In this document: one piece after another, positions 12,401 to 27,400 of the stretch
Layout of the letters: each line of letters opens with the position of its first letter
Numbering within the stretch: the first letter of the stretch is position 1
DNA from: Atherix ibis
Lineage: Eukaryota > Arthropoda > Insecta > Diptera > Athericidae
Direction: 5' to 3'
Length of the DNA: 64,000 nucleotides
Assembly (NCBI GenBank): GCA_958298945.1
Contig: OY282605.1
Span: forward strand, 27,444,811-27,508,810
The notes under the pieces: model-generated
Seen by the model: the letters and a program-made list of their open reading frames with translations, nothing else
The model's database searches: none
Told to the model about the DNA's origin: nothing
Position numbers and translations under genes: made by a program

Positions 12401-15400
12401 ATAATGCCACAGCCACCGTATTCTCCAGATCTGGCCCCCTGTGTGACTTTTTCTTGTTCTCGAAACAGATTCTTTGATTCATTATTTTGGAATGAGCAAA
12501 AATCAAAGACGAGCCAAAACACGTGCAAGCAAAGCAGCAGTCAAAAATTAACTGAACATTCAAAATGGCCGAACTTATCGGTATAAGTGAGAGACATGAG
12601 TACCAACATAAGAACCAACTTTTTGAACAGACCTCGTATATCAAAGGAAAAACGGTCAAGGAAAAACTTTCACTTTTCCACCATTATTTGAATATCTTTA
12701 AATTAAAACTATTTAAATTTATGGTTTTTTCTACTGAAATAAAATATTTATTATTATTTTTGGAAAATCAAAATAAATTGTGAAAAAATAATATTTCTCA
12801 AATTTATAATGGATATTTTTATAAAATTTATAACTGGTCCAACAAATTTTAAAACAACAAAAATTTCAGACTTTTTCATTTTAGAATGGAAAAAATTAAA
12901 TCAGAACATTTCGGTGAAATTATGAAAAAATCTGCAAAATATTTTAGTTTTTTTTTTTGCTTGTTAAAAGAAAAATGTGTAAAAATAGATATGATATATT
13001 AAATTTATTTGAAATTGCAAAAAATAAATTGAAGCTGATATTTCACTTTTTTCTTAAAAATAGATTTGAAAGTAGAGAAAATATAAATTTTGTTTGCCAT
13101 AGAATTTAGTGAGAAAAATTATTATTTCTGAATAAAATTCTAAAGAAATATAAAGAAATGATGTTTATATTAAATCGTATTTGGCAAATTGTTATTTTTT
13201 ACATTTTAATAAATAGTTTTTCTTAAAGAAAATCGATGATTAATTAAAAAAATAAAAGTTCATCTAGATTTGAATATTAAATTTATAGGGAAAATTATTA
13301 TTTGCTGAATTTTTACTATTTCGAATATTAATGAAAATTTTTCAATAACTTATTTTTTTACAAGCTAGTGATTTTGGGAAAATAAGCATCTCTTTACCAC
13401 TTTTTTTTTTTTTTGCTGTAAACCCTTTTTTTTAAATGTCTAAAATTCCTAGTAACTTATTTTTATATTGTAAATTTCGCATATATAAATTTCTAAAATG
13501 AAAGTTTTTCTTCTATAATTTTCTAATTTAATTAATATCAATAATTATTTCGGATTTTTAAATATTCTATAAGCTTTTTTAATAGCTCTTTTTAATCGAT
13601 ATTGCTTGTTTTCAATTTTTTTTAAAGATATTTTCTTTTTTTGATATGTGGTAGGACATCTGTCGGTGGTTTTTTCTTCAACTTCATAATATCTGTCAAA
13701 ACCCACGTGTTATGATTTTTTTTTCTAGCTGTCAAGTAAAGTGTGTGCCCAACTTCACGCAAGAAATAATTTTGATAGAAAACAGAAGTTTATTAGTAAA
13801 AATTGTGTGGCATATGGCACCGTCTTGTTGAAACCACGTGTTGTCCGCATCGATATCGTGCAATTTAGACACAAAAAACTGAATTATCATGTCATGATAA
13901 CGAGTACCATTAACTGTTATTGCTTGAGCAGCTGCATTTCCGAAAAATGATGCCTCCAGTTAAAAATCCGCACCAAACAGTAACAAATTGTGAGTTGTGG
14001 ATGCATTTGTTTTTCAACAATTATTTGTGGATTTTTTGAAGCCCGAATGCGACAATTTTGTCAATTAACCAAGCCATCAAGATGTATATGAGCCTCATTG
14101 CTGAAGATGATTTTGTTCGAAACTTGTCGTTGTTCCATAATCCATACAACGACCTCCATTTTGCTGTGCGTAGTCAATAGACTTCAGTATTCCTAAATTT
14201 TTTAGTTAATCTCTTTATAGTTGATGAAGTTAAATTACTATTGCGAACTGTAACTGTCAAACCTCCATTTTTAACAACCCTGAACTGTCAACTGTAACGC
14301 TGACTTTTTTTATGTTGGCAACATTTTACCGTACAAATGGCGCAAAATTCAAATCTTACGCGAAGTTTGGAACACCCTATATAAATCAGTAGAATTTTAG
14401 TAATGGAGTTATTATGTAGAAAATTTTTCAATTTGATATTTAAAAGACTTGAAAATTTCTCATCAAAAATCATCGATGAAGCATATTTTTACATCTACGG
14501 TTACGTTAACACAAAAAAAAGTTGTCGAATCTAGGGTGAAGAAAACCACTTACATGATTTACGAAAAACCGATGAATCCTTAAAAAAAAACACTATTTGA
14601 ACTGGGTTATGGGGCGTTCTTCTTCGAAAATGATCGTGAAGAGGCCATTACAGTGAATTTTGAACGATATCGTCACATGTTAACAAACTTTTTGTAGCTG
14701 TACTTGAATGAATTGAATAGAAATGAGCTTTGGCTTGTCCAAGATCCTCCAATTTGACACCGTTTGACACGTCAACAAATTGGCTTGTTGCGAACTTATG
14801 TGAATTGGATGCCAAGATCGTCCAATTAGACACCGTTTGAATTTTTTCTTTGGAGCTATTTAAAATAATAAAGAACAAAATTCGACAATAAATTGATTGC
14901 TATTTTTTCTGACCCATTTTTATTGGGAAAAGTAATCAGAAATTTCGAAATTCGGATGCAGGCTCACAAACTAAGTCATGATTGTCATATGTATGATATC
15001 GTTTTTTATACGTAATTTTAATAGATTTAAATTTTATTTTTAATAAAAATTTTCGATGTCTGCTCATAAAAAACTTTAAATTTTCGATGTCAGCTTTAAA
15101 AAAGAACTGGAAAATGACACTAAATTTAATTATTTTAACAAATTTTTTGATAAAATTCTCTCTGATACAATCTGGTAATACTTATTATAAATAAATATAA
15201 ACAAAAAAAAATCTCATTTCATTTATGCTTAAATTAATATTTTTAAATCTGATAAATTTTGAAATTTCCTCTTTTTCTCTTTAAATGGAATTGTAAAAGA
15301 AAATATTTATTTAGAAATGAAATGTTGTACATTTACAGAAATTGATAATTATTTAATTAAAAACAATATAACATTTATTCATTTAAATGTTAAATAAGAT

Positions 15401-18400
15401 TATATATATATTCGACAATAATTTAACGGAAAGTCTTATCAATTTTCTGTTAGTTTATTTATTACTATCAGTATTATGAGTTATGCAAATTAAGACTATG
15501 AAAATATATTTAATAATTAAAAAAAGAAAAGAACTTGTTTATAAATATTATGATAATTATTATTTATTTTTTGTATGTAAAAATATTGCATTTCTCATCA
15601 TGGATACAAAAGTTCATGTGCGAACACAGTCGTTATTTGTTCGTATGTGCACGTTCAGTAATCGAACGGCGTACTCAGAAATGGCAGAGAACAAACAAGC
15701 TGCAACGAGACTCGTTCGATTTGACCAGTATTCAAATTCGTTGAAACTCCTTTTAAAATGATTTTTCGTTGATTAATTCAATTTAAAATGATTAATTTTA
15801 ATTTTAATATAAGATGACATAAAATAAAATAAAAAAATAAAATTGGATTAATTATGTTATCATGCAATAATAACAATATTGGATTAAGTTATTTTGTTTT
15901 TTTTTTAAATTTTATTTACGATATTTCGTTTAGTATCTGATTATTTAAGTGGTATTTTAATGGTGTTTGTTATTTGTTACATTAACTTTAGTATTTTTTT
16001 TTTTATTGAAATAATATTTTGCCTTATTACAAAATTATGAAAATATTTTTAACTACAATATATTTTTTTATTAATTATCTAACATATCATACACGTATGC
16101 GCACACACAAACCATACACAAATACGAATATTAACACTTTATTTTTTTTATTATTTATATTTTTGTTTTTAATAGAAAACTATTAAATGCAGCTTATATA
16201 TATATATATTTTTTTAAAGAATATTTTATATAAATTTCGTTGATATTCATAAGCAATTTTTATTTATTTTATTTCGTTAACTCTATTAATATTTATTGAA
16301 CTATAATTTGTAGGTAAATCCCATTTGTTTCATGCAAATTTGGTTTATTTATTTTTTGTAGTGCGATGTTAAATAAAATTTAAATAAAAGTTTTTTGCTA
16401 ATTATTTTTATATAATGATAGATAAAGAATTTGACGAAAAAAAATCCTTGCATTTAACATTTTCTCTATGGTAAATTTTTATGCAAATTATATATTATGA
16501 ATAACTAACTGTGTTCACATAACTCAATAGTATGTTAAGTTTTTCTTCCCTTCTTTTTATTCTTGTTCCTATTTTTTATACTGATTAACTAAAAATGTGA
16601 CTATGCAGATATAAAAAATACTTTAATAAAATATTTACTAACAACTAATACTTGCTGATCGTAAAATTCCATTGCATATCAAAAAAGAAAAACTTTATTC
16701 TTATTTATTATAAGAAAATTAAGAAAAATAACCAAAAAAAAATTGTTAAGAACATTGAAACGGAACGAAACGGAACGTTCAATAAAATCAGAAATATTTG
16801 ACACGTTTTACACTAGAACCGAATACGACACCATCTATGAGCGATCGTCAGATAGTTATGCGCACGATAATATCGATAATAATCGTTCAATCAATTCCAA
16901 ATATTTTTGTTACTTTTTTTCATGCTGTTTTTTTTTAAATAAATTTTTTTATTTTATTTTCGAAACCTGATTTATACCAAAAGAAGATAGCAAAAAAAAA
17001 ACAAAAAAAATCTACGTACATCGATACCCTATATGCTCGTCTATTTACTTATTTGTATTATTTAATAGTCATTGCTACTACCTTAAGAGTATGGTAGATA
17101 AAATTTGTATATAGTAAAAGTTCTTTTTGTTGTTGTTTATTTTTTTAAATATCTTTTTCCTATGTAGCTTTTTCTTTTATAGCTTTTTCTACGAAGAAAT
17201 GTTGGTCGTTTCTAGTCTTAAGAGACTTGAACAACAACCAAAAAAAATATTCCAGGTGTGTACACTGTTTTTTTTATTGTAATTTAACTAAACTTGTATG
17301 CTTTTTTAAACCAACATACCCCTTTCACCACAACACCCAGCGACTTAAATATATTTAAAAAAAATAATTTAAAAAAAATTTTATAGTAAAGAATGTGTAA
17401 ATGTAGACAGAGACTCTGAAATGAGTACGAGTAGTACAAATAAATACTGGGTAAGTAAGAGTATACAAACCTCTACTTTCTGTATACGTACGAGTATGCA
17501 CTTTTAGATAATATTAGTTTTTATTTTTTGAGAAAACTTTCTTTTTTTTTTTTAAATTATTTTTTATCTCACATCAAAAAAAAATACTCTCCCATTTTAT
17601 GAATATTTCATTATAAATATAAATAAAAAATATACGATTGATATTGTCAATATATATTTATAGTATATAAAAAAAAGGTAGGAATAATAATAATAAATAA
17701 ATAAATTGTGAAAAATAACTGCTCACCTCTCTGAGCTGCTCTTCAAGCATATGATACCGAGCCTGTAGAACCGCATATTCAGTTTTGGTTCTCGTTGTAC
17801 GATCGTCAACGTTACTTTGTGTATCGGCTAAATCAGTCACTTGTCTCTGCAGAAGTTCCAACTGTAAAATAACAGATAAATAAAATTTAATTATATGCAT
17901 ACACTTTTATTTATAATAAAAAAAAAACAAAAATCCTTAAATTTTTTAAAATTTTTATATAATTTAAAAATTGAAAAAAAAAATTACGAAACTTTTTATT
18001 GTAAAATATTTAAAACGTTAAATAAAATTTAATTTATTTTTTAAAATAAAAATATCTTTTAATATATTCACAATTAATTAGAAAAAAGTTTAAATTAAAT
18101 TTCTTTTAATTAAGACACTAAAAGTGCGGTGCAGCACTTTTAGAAAGAGAACACATGCATTAGTCTTCTTAGACAGCTCTTATCGGTAGTACAAGAGAGA
18201 TACAACATATAATAGAGAGAAACTCATCTAGAGGGCATTCCACTCGCATTGTTGCTACCAGTGCAAATATTATTTTCTGTTCTAAACTTGATCTCAAAAA
18301 CCCAAAAGATTTTTTTATAGGAAAAAAATTTTATGGTAAAAATAAAATAAATTTTTAACTATTTTTTACATTTGAGTCAATTTAGTAGTAATAAAGCGTA

Positions 18401-21400
18401 CAATGGCATACTATTTCCTGAAATTCTTTAATATAATTTTAGTTTATTACCAGACTATGATAGTCTAGACAGAATTTATTTAAGAAAATACAGGTTCTAA
18501 AAGGTATAGAACAAGTTTTGGAGTATATTCATAAACTAATCTAGAAATTAAGCACAGAAACTCTTTGACTTCTAAATGTGGATTTTTAATTAATTTTCAT
18601 TCAATGGTAAGAAAAACTTTCAATGGTAAATAAGCTCCAAATCTAGGTTATTGAATGAATTTTTTATGAATTAGGTTTATAGTCAAAAAAAAAAACAAAA
18701 TGAAATCTCTTCTAAAATATTTTTTGATCTAAAAAAATTTATGTTTTCTTTTTTGAAAAAGAAAATGAGAATGAGTCCCAAGAGTATTTTGTATAGGTTT
18801 TCCCAATAAATTATTTATAAATTTCAATTATTATCAATAAACAAAAAAATACTTTAAAAAACACATTATTTATTACAAAAATTATTAGTTTTTCTTTAAA
18901 ATTCGTTGCAGTAAAAAAAGTCCAATCAAGTTGCAGACAAAAAATCCAATAATTTTTTAATTAATAATAAGAAAAAGTTTTTTTGAAATTTTATTTAGAC
19001 GCTTAAAAAAGAATTTTTTTTTTTTTTTTTTGTACAAATAACCCACAAACAGTAGCTGTGGATTTAAGCATAAGTTCCAAGACCCTATACTAGAGGCCAT
19101 ATGACGATAAAATCAATTTTTTATTCTATTTTAAATTTTTAAAGTCATTTTTGCAAATAGAAATATTTTTTTAAGGGGTGCATATTCTTTGATATTTTCG
19201 AAAATAGTTAATCTTATCAGTTTCTTATCAAACACATAAAATTTCTATCGAAAATTTCATTTAAAATTATTTACTTATTTCCTTGTTGTTTTACTGGTAG
19301 TTATTTTGTTTAAAAAAAAAAACTTTATCTTATCTCAGTGGACATTTGAATTTTTGTAGAAATGCATAAAATATTTTAAAGAACTTTTAATAGTTTTGTT
19401 TAATTTAGATCAGTTTTTTAAAAAAAATAACTTTCAAAGAGTAAAAAAAAAAACAATTATTGTGAAACTCTACGATTTTGTAAAAATATATATATATATA
19501 TTTAAAAAAAAAATAATAATATTAATTAAAAATATAATAGTTAATAAATATTATTAGGAAAATTGAGAAAAAAAAATACTACACTAACACAGGATGATTT
19601 TAATTGTTGAATATCTTTTAGAATATCATCAATATCCATTGATTGTTGCACACAGAATTTGATGTCGTATTTTGTTGTTTTATTTTGTAGTATTTTTAAA
19701 TTGACAAAAAATTAGCAACAATATTTTTAATGTTGTCTTGTTGTTGTTGTTATTAGCTTGATCGCGATATTTTTGAAATTTTCTTCTTTTGCGCATATTA
19801 CACGAAATAATAATTTTTTGCTTTTTTTTTTTTTTTACTTTACAAAAATGCCAATAGAACGAAAATGGTCAGCTTGCACTAATTTTTAAATTGTTGTTGC
19901 TCCATTATAGCCGCTGACGTAATTCCACAATACGACCCACTAAAGAAGAATTGCATTAACACAGAAGACATTATTATTGACAACTGACCGACCACGCACA
20001 CCGCACTTGTTTCGTACACAAACAAAATAACGCAACACAACGCGAAATAACGCACAGCACAGCGCACGGGCAAAAGGCAAAAAGTAGGACGGAGGCGAGT
20101 GTGCGCTAAATAATTACTGCTGCTGGGCTAACACACACACTAACGACAGAACACTGACTGCGCGGACTTAACGTTTAGAGTTGCGGCCACGCGCAACGAC
20201 AAAGCCACTGCGTTACTTATCACGTACGTACTTACAAAGTGACTTTATTTTGCTCTTAATCAGTTCAATTTTTTTCCTTCTTTTATTTGCATTTAATTTT
20301 ACAATAATTCTCCGTCAAATGGAAATTGTTTTTAATCTCTGTTTTTGGCGACTGTTTGTATTAGTTCCGTATTTACCCAAAGGGAAGTGATTCATTTCCC
20401 GTAAAGTTGCCGCTACAATCGGGTTTCGAAATGCAGTCCAGAAATCGCGATGACCACTCGACGACTCGCCACGATTCACTACACTGTGACAAACAACACA
20501 CAACGATTACCACAAAACTATTTGTTTAAGCCTCAATTCGAGAGTAAATTAATCGCCTCAACACAATCGCAATTCGTGACCGAATCACACTCGTTCACTT
20601 AACGCACAAACTCATATCGCGGGGATTCGATCCGCGCCGATCTGAGCAAGTGCCCGATTCGATCGCATATGAAGCAGGTCTGCGGTCGGATCTGATGAAT
20701 TTCTTAAGCGGGGCCCCACAAACAATGTGCGCCAATTATTTGGAACGTCGGAAAATTGCGGTACCAGAGTACAGTGGCGGCATTATGCGGGCGACCGGAA
20801 TGCCACATGGATGTGAACTGGCACCGATACTAGGCCCAGAACACTTTGCTTTTTGAGACTGAATGGAGGAGTTTGTCCGGGATCCCGTCTTACTGATGAT
20901 TCTAAACAATTCCTAGATTTTTATTCTTATTCATTTATTTGCTTTTTTTCTTCTCAATTTTTCTTCTGCGTTTCTGTTCTCGTACCATCGACCTCAGACT
21001 TTGCTATTCTCCAAAGATTCGGTGGCCTTCTTTCACAAATATTTCTCTTCATTTTTTTTTTTTTTTATCTAATGAATATTGAGTGAGCTCTTCTCAGGCA
21101 TTTCGGAGCTTAGATTTTTGATATTTCAATTTGCTTTCGTGCAGTATAAAAAGTATTTTATTATTTGGGGGGGGGGGGGGGGAGGGGGTTAGGGGGGGGT
21201 CGAATGAATAGAGCGGGTAAATTTTTTTTTGAAAAATCCAGAAAAAAATAATTTTTATTTACTAAAGTTGAGTTATGAAAATTCTCCAAAAATTTATTAA
21301 TGGTTGGAAATTTTAGATGATTTTCAGATGCGGAAGAAAGATTGATCATCTCGGGTATTAATTAGATTGCATACAAAATCATCAAACCGAAAGAGTGAAT

Positions 21401-24400
21401 GATTTTGAAGCTGAAAATAATTCTTGGTAATGAAATCCTACGACTTTGAATACAACACATTACAATCACGTCACAGTTGGACTTGGAAAACAATCTTTTA
21501 TAGTTTATGAGCTTGCACAGATTTGGCCGAATTTCAAGATCTACCTGCCCACAGCGAACCGAATCGATCGGTTAGATTCGATCAAATCAAAAAACGTAAA
21601 TTTATGAAGTTCTGTACGAGTAGGAAAAATATTCAAGTTGGCACAGATCGATACTCTCCGAATACCAACACTTACCCAGAGTCCCAACCCACTACCTACC
21701 AAAAGATCGCTATTTTCAATAACTTCCCAGTCCGATCGGAGATCGCTATTTTCTGTGCTTTTCCGCGAAGCAAAACAAATGAAAACTCTCACGAATGTAT
21801 GTAAATTAAAAATAATCGAATACACATTTCCAATAAGCGTGAACGTAAACAAAGTTTCGTGTTTATCATATTTATTTATTCATTCATCATAGCATAAGTC
21901 ATATTTTCATTTATTTTTAATTAAATTCCATAAAGAGCGGAACGCACGATAAAGTGTTAAAAAATTGCGTTATTTCGCTTGTCTTCTAGATTGTATGTAG
22001 ATAAAAATTAAAATAAAAATAACTCAAATTTTCTGGTCTGTCTAACAAAGATCAGATTGACTTTTTGTGAAGTTTACCTTTGAATAAGTACACAAAATTA
22101 TGAACGAGATTTGAAAGTGAGCTGCCAAGAGCAAAAAAAAAAAACCAACCATGAATAATTTTTTATTGAAAGAATTCGTAATTTGTTGTTGAAGATCGCT
22201 TTGTGAAAGAGCTCATGGGTCTGAACAAACGTACAAAAGCAAACCAACCAACCACTTTGGATCGTTTCTGATTTGTATGCGCCCCATTTTGAATGTAGTC
22301 TAAAACTGACCTTCCACCTCAAATCTGTGTAATTGTGTTAAAAAAATTCAAAGAGGAGTGCCTGATGAGGAATGTGTTCAAATTTCGATGTGATTTGTAC
22401 AGCGCGCTGATGTCATAGCCGAGATTAATCGGACGTTTAGAAAATGAGAAGGGAATTTCTCTGTTAGTATCGGATTCTAAGATAAAGAAGAGTGTGAAAT
22501 AATCTTCTAGGTGATCTTATTCCAAAAAAAAAAAAAATTTAAGACCCCAAAAAAATACCTTAAAAAAATTTCTCTGCTTATCCAATACACGAACCAACCG
22601 AATCGCGTATTTCTCGTAAATTCATTGTTTTTATTTTAATAAAAAAATCTATAGGATTCATTTAATTAAAATGGATTTTTTTTAACTACGCCTTTTTAAT
22701 TTTAGGACCACCGAAATTAATTTTAAAATTCCAAAACCTAAGATACAAACCCCATCCAAGACAGTTTTCATTAAATTCGAAGTTGCTGTGCTGTGGTTTA
22801 CAATATTTTTATTTATTTAATATATATTTCTGATTGTAAATATGATATTTTCTGATTTATTTTAAATTAACATTAATAATTGTTAACAATTGTCCTTGTT
22901 TTAATTGATTTTTACGGTAGGCGGTATGAAATTACGACTGTATAAGAGCAGGGAATGCGTTAAGACAGTTCGAAACTATGCAGCAACTTTGACGGCTTTG
23001 AGTTAGCCAAATGCGCGCGTTCGTAATGACGTATGTGATTGCGGAGTATTTCTGCTCTTTTCGGATAGCAGAAGATAGTGCGCTGCATGACTGACCGGTT
23101 CGATGAGACTTGCATCGATGCGTGCGTCAAAATTTCACTGACGAAGTCGTATTGAATTTTCGCTGTTTTTACAGCAAATTGTTTTTAGTAAAAAAGTGTT
23201 AATTAACATGAAAATTTTACTCAGTTGACCCTATTTCAGCCTAAGGTAGGCGGTATAAAGTTACGACTCCACAAGAGCAGGGAATGCGTTAAGAAAACTC
23301 CAACTATTCTGCGACTTTGACACGTTAGAATTTGCCAAAAGCGCACGTTCGTAATGGCGATATTAATTGCGCAATCACGCACGTATTGAGTTTGCGCCGT
23401 TTTTAAAGCAAATTGTTTTTAGAAAAAAAGTAATAATTAACATGAAAATTTTACTCAGTTGGCCCTATATCAGCTGGTCTTTAAGGTAGGCGGTATAAAA
23501 TTACAACTCCATAAGAGCAGGGAATACGTTAAGCCGGTACCAACTATGCAGCGACTTTAACGACTTAGAATTTGCCAAATGCGCACGTTCGTAATGGCGA
23601 TATTAATCACGCACGTATTGAGTTTGCGCCGTTTTTAACGGATATTATTCTCACGAAAAAGTCACAGCAATGCAAATTTTTCCGATATTTGCAATTTCTT
23701 GAAATTAAAACGTTCCTTTTTAAAAAAAACTAAAGTCAGAAAAAGCTGAAAATTTTCGGTTTTTTTTTTTTTTTTTTTAAAAAGTAAAAAACTTTAATAA
23801 ATGCTGGAAATTCTGATTGTTTTTAAATAAAATAAATTATTTTTTTTATGCCGTAGCCTATTTATTGAGAATAACGTAGAAAATAATTAATTCAGCAACA
23901 TTTGTATTGAAATAAATATTCTTGGGGGCCATGACAACTCAGGGCATTTGGGGATAGCTAAAGAATTCAAACTCACAGACTACTACTGCCTAATAATGCC
24001 GCTAAATCAAGGTACTATTATTAACAATTTATAAGTAACCTTCTTTCTACTATGTGAACAGAAGAGGCATTGTTAATACTTTTTTTTTGCGATAAATTTC
24101 TAAATTACATTTTTAAATTGATTTGATTTAAAATTGATTTCCAAAGAAATAAACACTTTAAATTTTATAAAAAAAAAAAAAAAAAAACAAATCGAAAATA
24201 TTATAATTATCACCAAATTTACTAAGTATTGTAAATATTTTTAGATCCGATTGACTTGTGGTGATTTTTTTTTTTATTTCTACTCATCGAAATAATTCGA
24301 AATTTTTTCAAAATTCAATTGGGATTATTTCAAAAATTGTACTTTATCGCAATTGTCAAGCTTTTTAAAAATTAACCACATTTTATTCGCCCAAAAATTA

Positions 24401-27400
24401 ATATTCATTAAAAATTTCGTTGGCAAAAAAAAATCCGCCCTTTTTTTGTTGAAATAACCTCAAATTTTTCTTTCAGCCAATAAAATTTTATTACATAAAC
24501 AATAAGTGAATATTATATGGTAAAAGTTTTTTAAAACATAAATCAACACCACGACACAAGAAGTTTGTTATTTTGAAAAAAAAAAACAATAATACACAAT
24601 AAAACTGACGGTTTCACATTGGAAAGAAGATCACCACCATCACCACCGTTGGAAATTATTTCATAAAAAATTGCAGCAAAATAAAAGTGTACAAAATTTC
24701 TTCTAAACAAAATAACCAATTTCTGAACTTTTATAAATAACGCAACCACAATTTCTACGAATTATTATAATTTACGAATCGAAAACAAAAAATTAAAACT
24801 GTTTTTTTCCAACTAATTGGATTGGTTTGATGGTCTGGTCGTCGTCGGTCACTTTGTTTGGTTCATATCACAATGACACGAAAAACGCGAATGAACTCGG
24901 ATACCTTGGACAAACTACTCTTTGACAATATTCTGCGTTAATAGAAGTTCTTCTGTCTCTTATTTGTATTATTTCGGAAGTTCCTATCAGATTACATCGT
25001 CTCCAAAAAAAAAAAAACAAGAACAAATGCGCACACGCATTCGTGGAAAATTCGAAATTTTCCGGATATTTTTAGACAATTTCCCTAAACACGAGACGAC
25101 GAAGAAGGGTCTTAGAACTAGTCATAGTTTATAGTTGTCGAAGCCGAAGAAGCAACTATAAAATGTCTTCCAGTGACACAGAGTTCATTGGAGATTTTCA
25201 GGAAAAGACCAAATCTCAAGATTCGAGGCGTCATTTGAGAACACGTTTCTGATGTTTAGTTCCAGTTGAAAGTGTTGTCGTTAATTACTCTGACTGAATT
25301 TCTGTTTTTAGACTGATTTCCAGAGGTTTTGACAAGCCAAAAACCAAAAACCAATGACGAATTATTTATTTTTCTTTTAATTTTATTTCTAATTAAAGTT
25401 CACCATTCCGAGGTGTTGAGCTTGAAATAAAACTGATCATCGCTGACATTTTGACGGAATCCAGAAGACGACGATTGGATTTTGTTTACACTTTCGTATC
25501 GATCATTTGTTTTTAGGAAATTGCTTAAGTAATCAATCCATCGTGATTGTAGGTTCAGAAAATGGTGAAGAACAAAATTATTAACGGATTTCTGATTATT
25601 TTGATCATGAATCTAAAAATCGATTGATTAATCGGTTGCGGTGCAGCGTAAAAATATTTTTTCTTGTTCATTAGTTCAACTATTTAGTCCAAAGTAATTA
25701 TCATATGCGGTTGGGGCTTGGCAAAACTGTTTATTTATTTTTATTGGCAATGTTAATGAACTGGAAAATGTGTGACTATAAACTCTTGGAAAGCCCTCTT
25801 TTTTGTACTACCTCAAATCTTAAGAAAACATTTACTAATTTTTTAATTATAAAATTGTGGAAATTTTCTCAGGTACATTTTTTTTAATTTTTAATAGAAA
25901 ACAAAGCAAATTTAAAATAATGTGAATATTTTTAAAAATTTACATAATTTTTAAACTTGATTTACGAGTGTTTTTAAATAAAGGGTTATCCAAATTGTGC
26001 TTTGGAAAGTAAAACTTAAAATAAAATATATTTGCGAGACTCGATCATGTTGAGGTAATTTTTTGCGAGACTCGATCATGTTGAGGTAATTTTTTGATGT
26101 GTTTTTCGCACATTTCGAGGTGTAATCTGGCTACTACTTGACCGATATTCGTCTTTAAATGCTCTAAAGTTCAAAAATTATTTGCATAAATATAATTTCA
26201 GCACAAAGACTTATAGGGAAAATTGCAACAATGTCAAATCGCATAATATTGCAGGGTAATTGACATCAACAAATCCCGAAATTATGCGTTCTGTAAAAAT
26301 TTCGCAAAATAAAGGCAAAATTTGTCATGTTGTGTTGGTTTGTAGCACCTTTTTTTTTGAATTATCAAGTATGCTCCACATGAAAATCTTTAAGTTCAGG
26401 CCAAAAAAGTTCGGTTATCAATTTTTTCTGCAGACCAAAATTCATACCAGGCAGCCTTTTTTTTCGCGGATGCAATGGCTTTTTCACATTCAGAACCCCA
26501 TCTATGACAATTTCGCTTATTATCGTATCCAATAATCCGCATCGCCTAAAATAGATTTTATTACAAATTCTTGTAAAATGACAAACCATAGACTAAACAA
26601 ATATTGTATATAGAAATTTTAATTATAAACATATCTACTCGTACATAGTAGAAAGGAGCCACATCTCTAAAAAAAAATTAAGAGCGAAACGTGGATAAGG
26701 CAGAATCACCACATTTGTAAAAACTCTTTACAAAATTACATTTGAATCACCATATTTTTAATTTAATCATAATATTTGATGATTTCACAATCGATATTAT
26801 AAAATGGCAAAGCTAACAGAAAACAACCACCATATTAGATGATGTATATAAATTTATAGCATTCAAATGACAGGGACTGTACTTTCCGAACTACAAAAAG
26901 AATAACGCATTATTATCGTGAGCTCTTTTCAAGGATTTTTGTTTAAAGAAAATTTCTGTGTGCGTAACTCTACACTTTTGTTTACTGATAAATAAACTCT
27001 CTACGCATAATTTTATTGACTATTTTTAAAAATAATAACATATAAATTACTTGTTTTCTCATAAAATATATATTCTAATCGCATCAGCGCAGAAATGTTT
27101 ATTGTTAGAATTCGAAAATTGAGTACAACTTTATGAGATTATGACACTTAAGAAAATGCAGTTTTTTTAATAATTTTTTGTTTACAGTCTAGAATCATTT
27201 CAGGTGCTTCTGTTAGTTTTTTTATATTATTAATATAATCCAATATTTATTTTTGTGGTTGAAATCCAAGGTTTTTTTTGGGTTATTGAAGTCATCTTGA
27301 TTTAGGTTTTTGTGTGAAAATTTAAAACAAATTTATAGTAAACCATTTCGTAAACGAATTTTTTTAGCAAAAATATTTTAAAATTATATAAAAATGTTAA

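Noticed and set aside
15600..15760. Less AT-rich patch with a 92-codon frame
   Set aside because: No splice sites in a phase that fits nuf and no recognisable protein family.
16743..16970. 75-codon frame with repeated CGGAACG words
   Set aside because: Short, turns into poly-Phe, no homology or splice signals seen.
21523..21892. Overlapping open frames on both strands, up to 103 codons
   Set aside because: No recognised motif, no splice context and no codon bias that stands out from chance; left unassigned.
25128..25200. TATAAAA followed by a TCATTGG initiator-like word on the plus strand
   Set aside because: No coding sequence follows on the plus strand, and the TATA word is half of a small inverted repeat; too weak to call a promoter.
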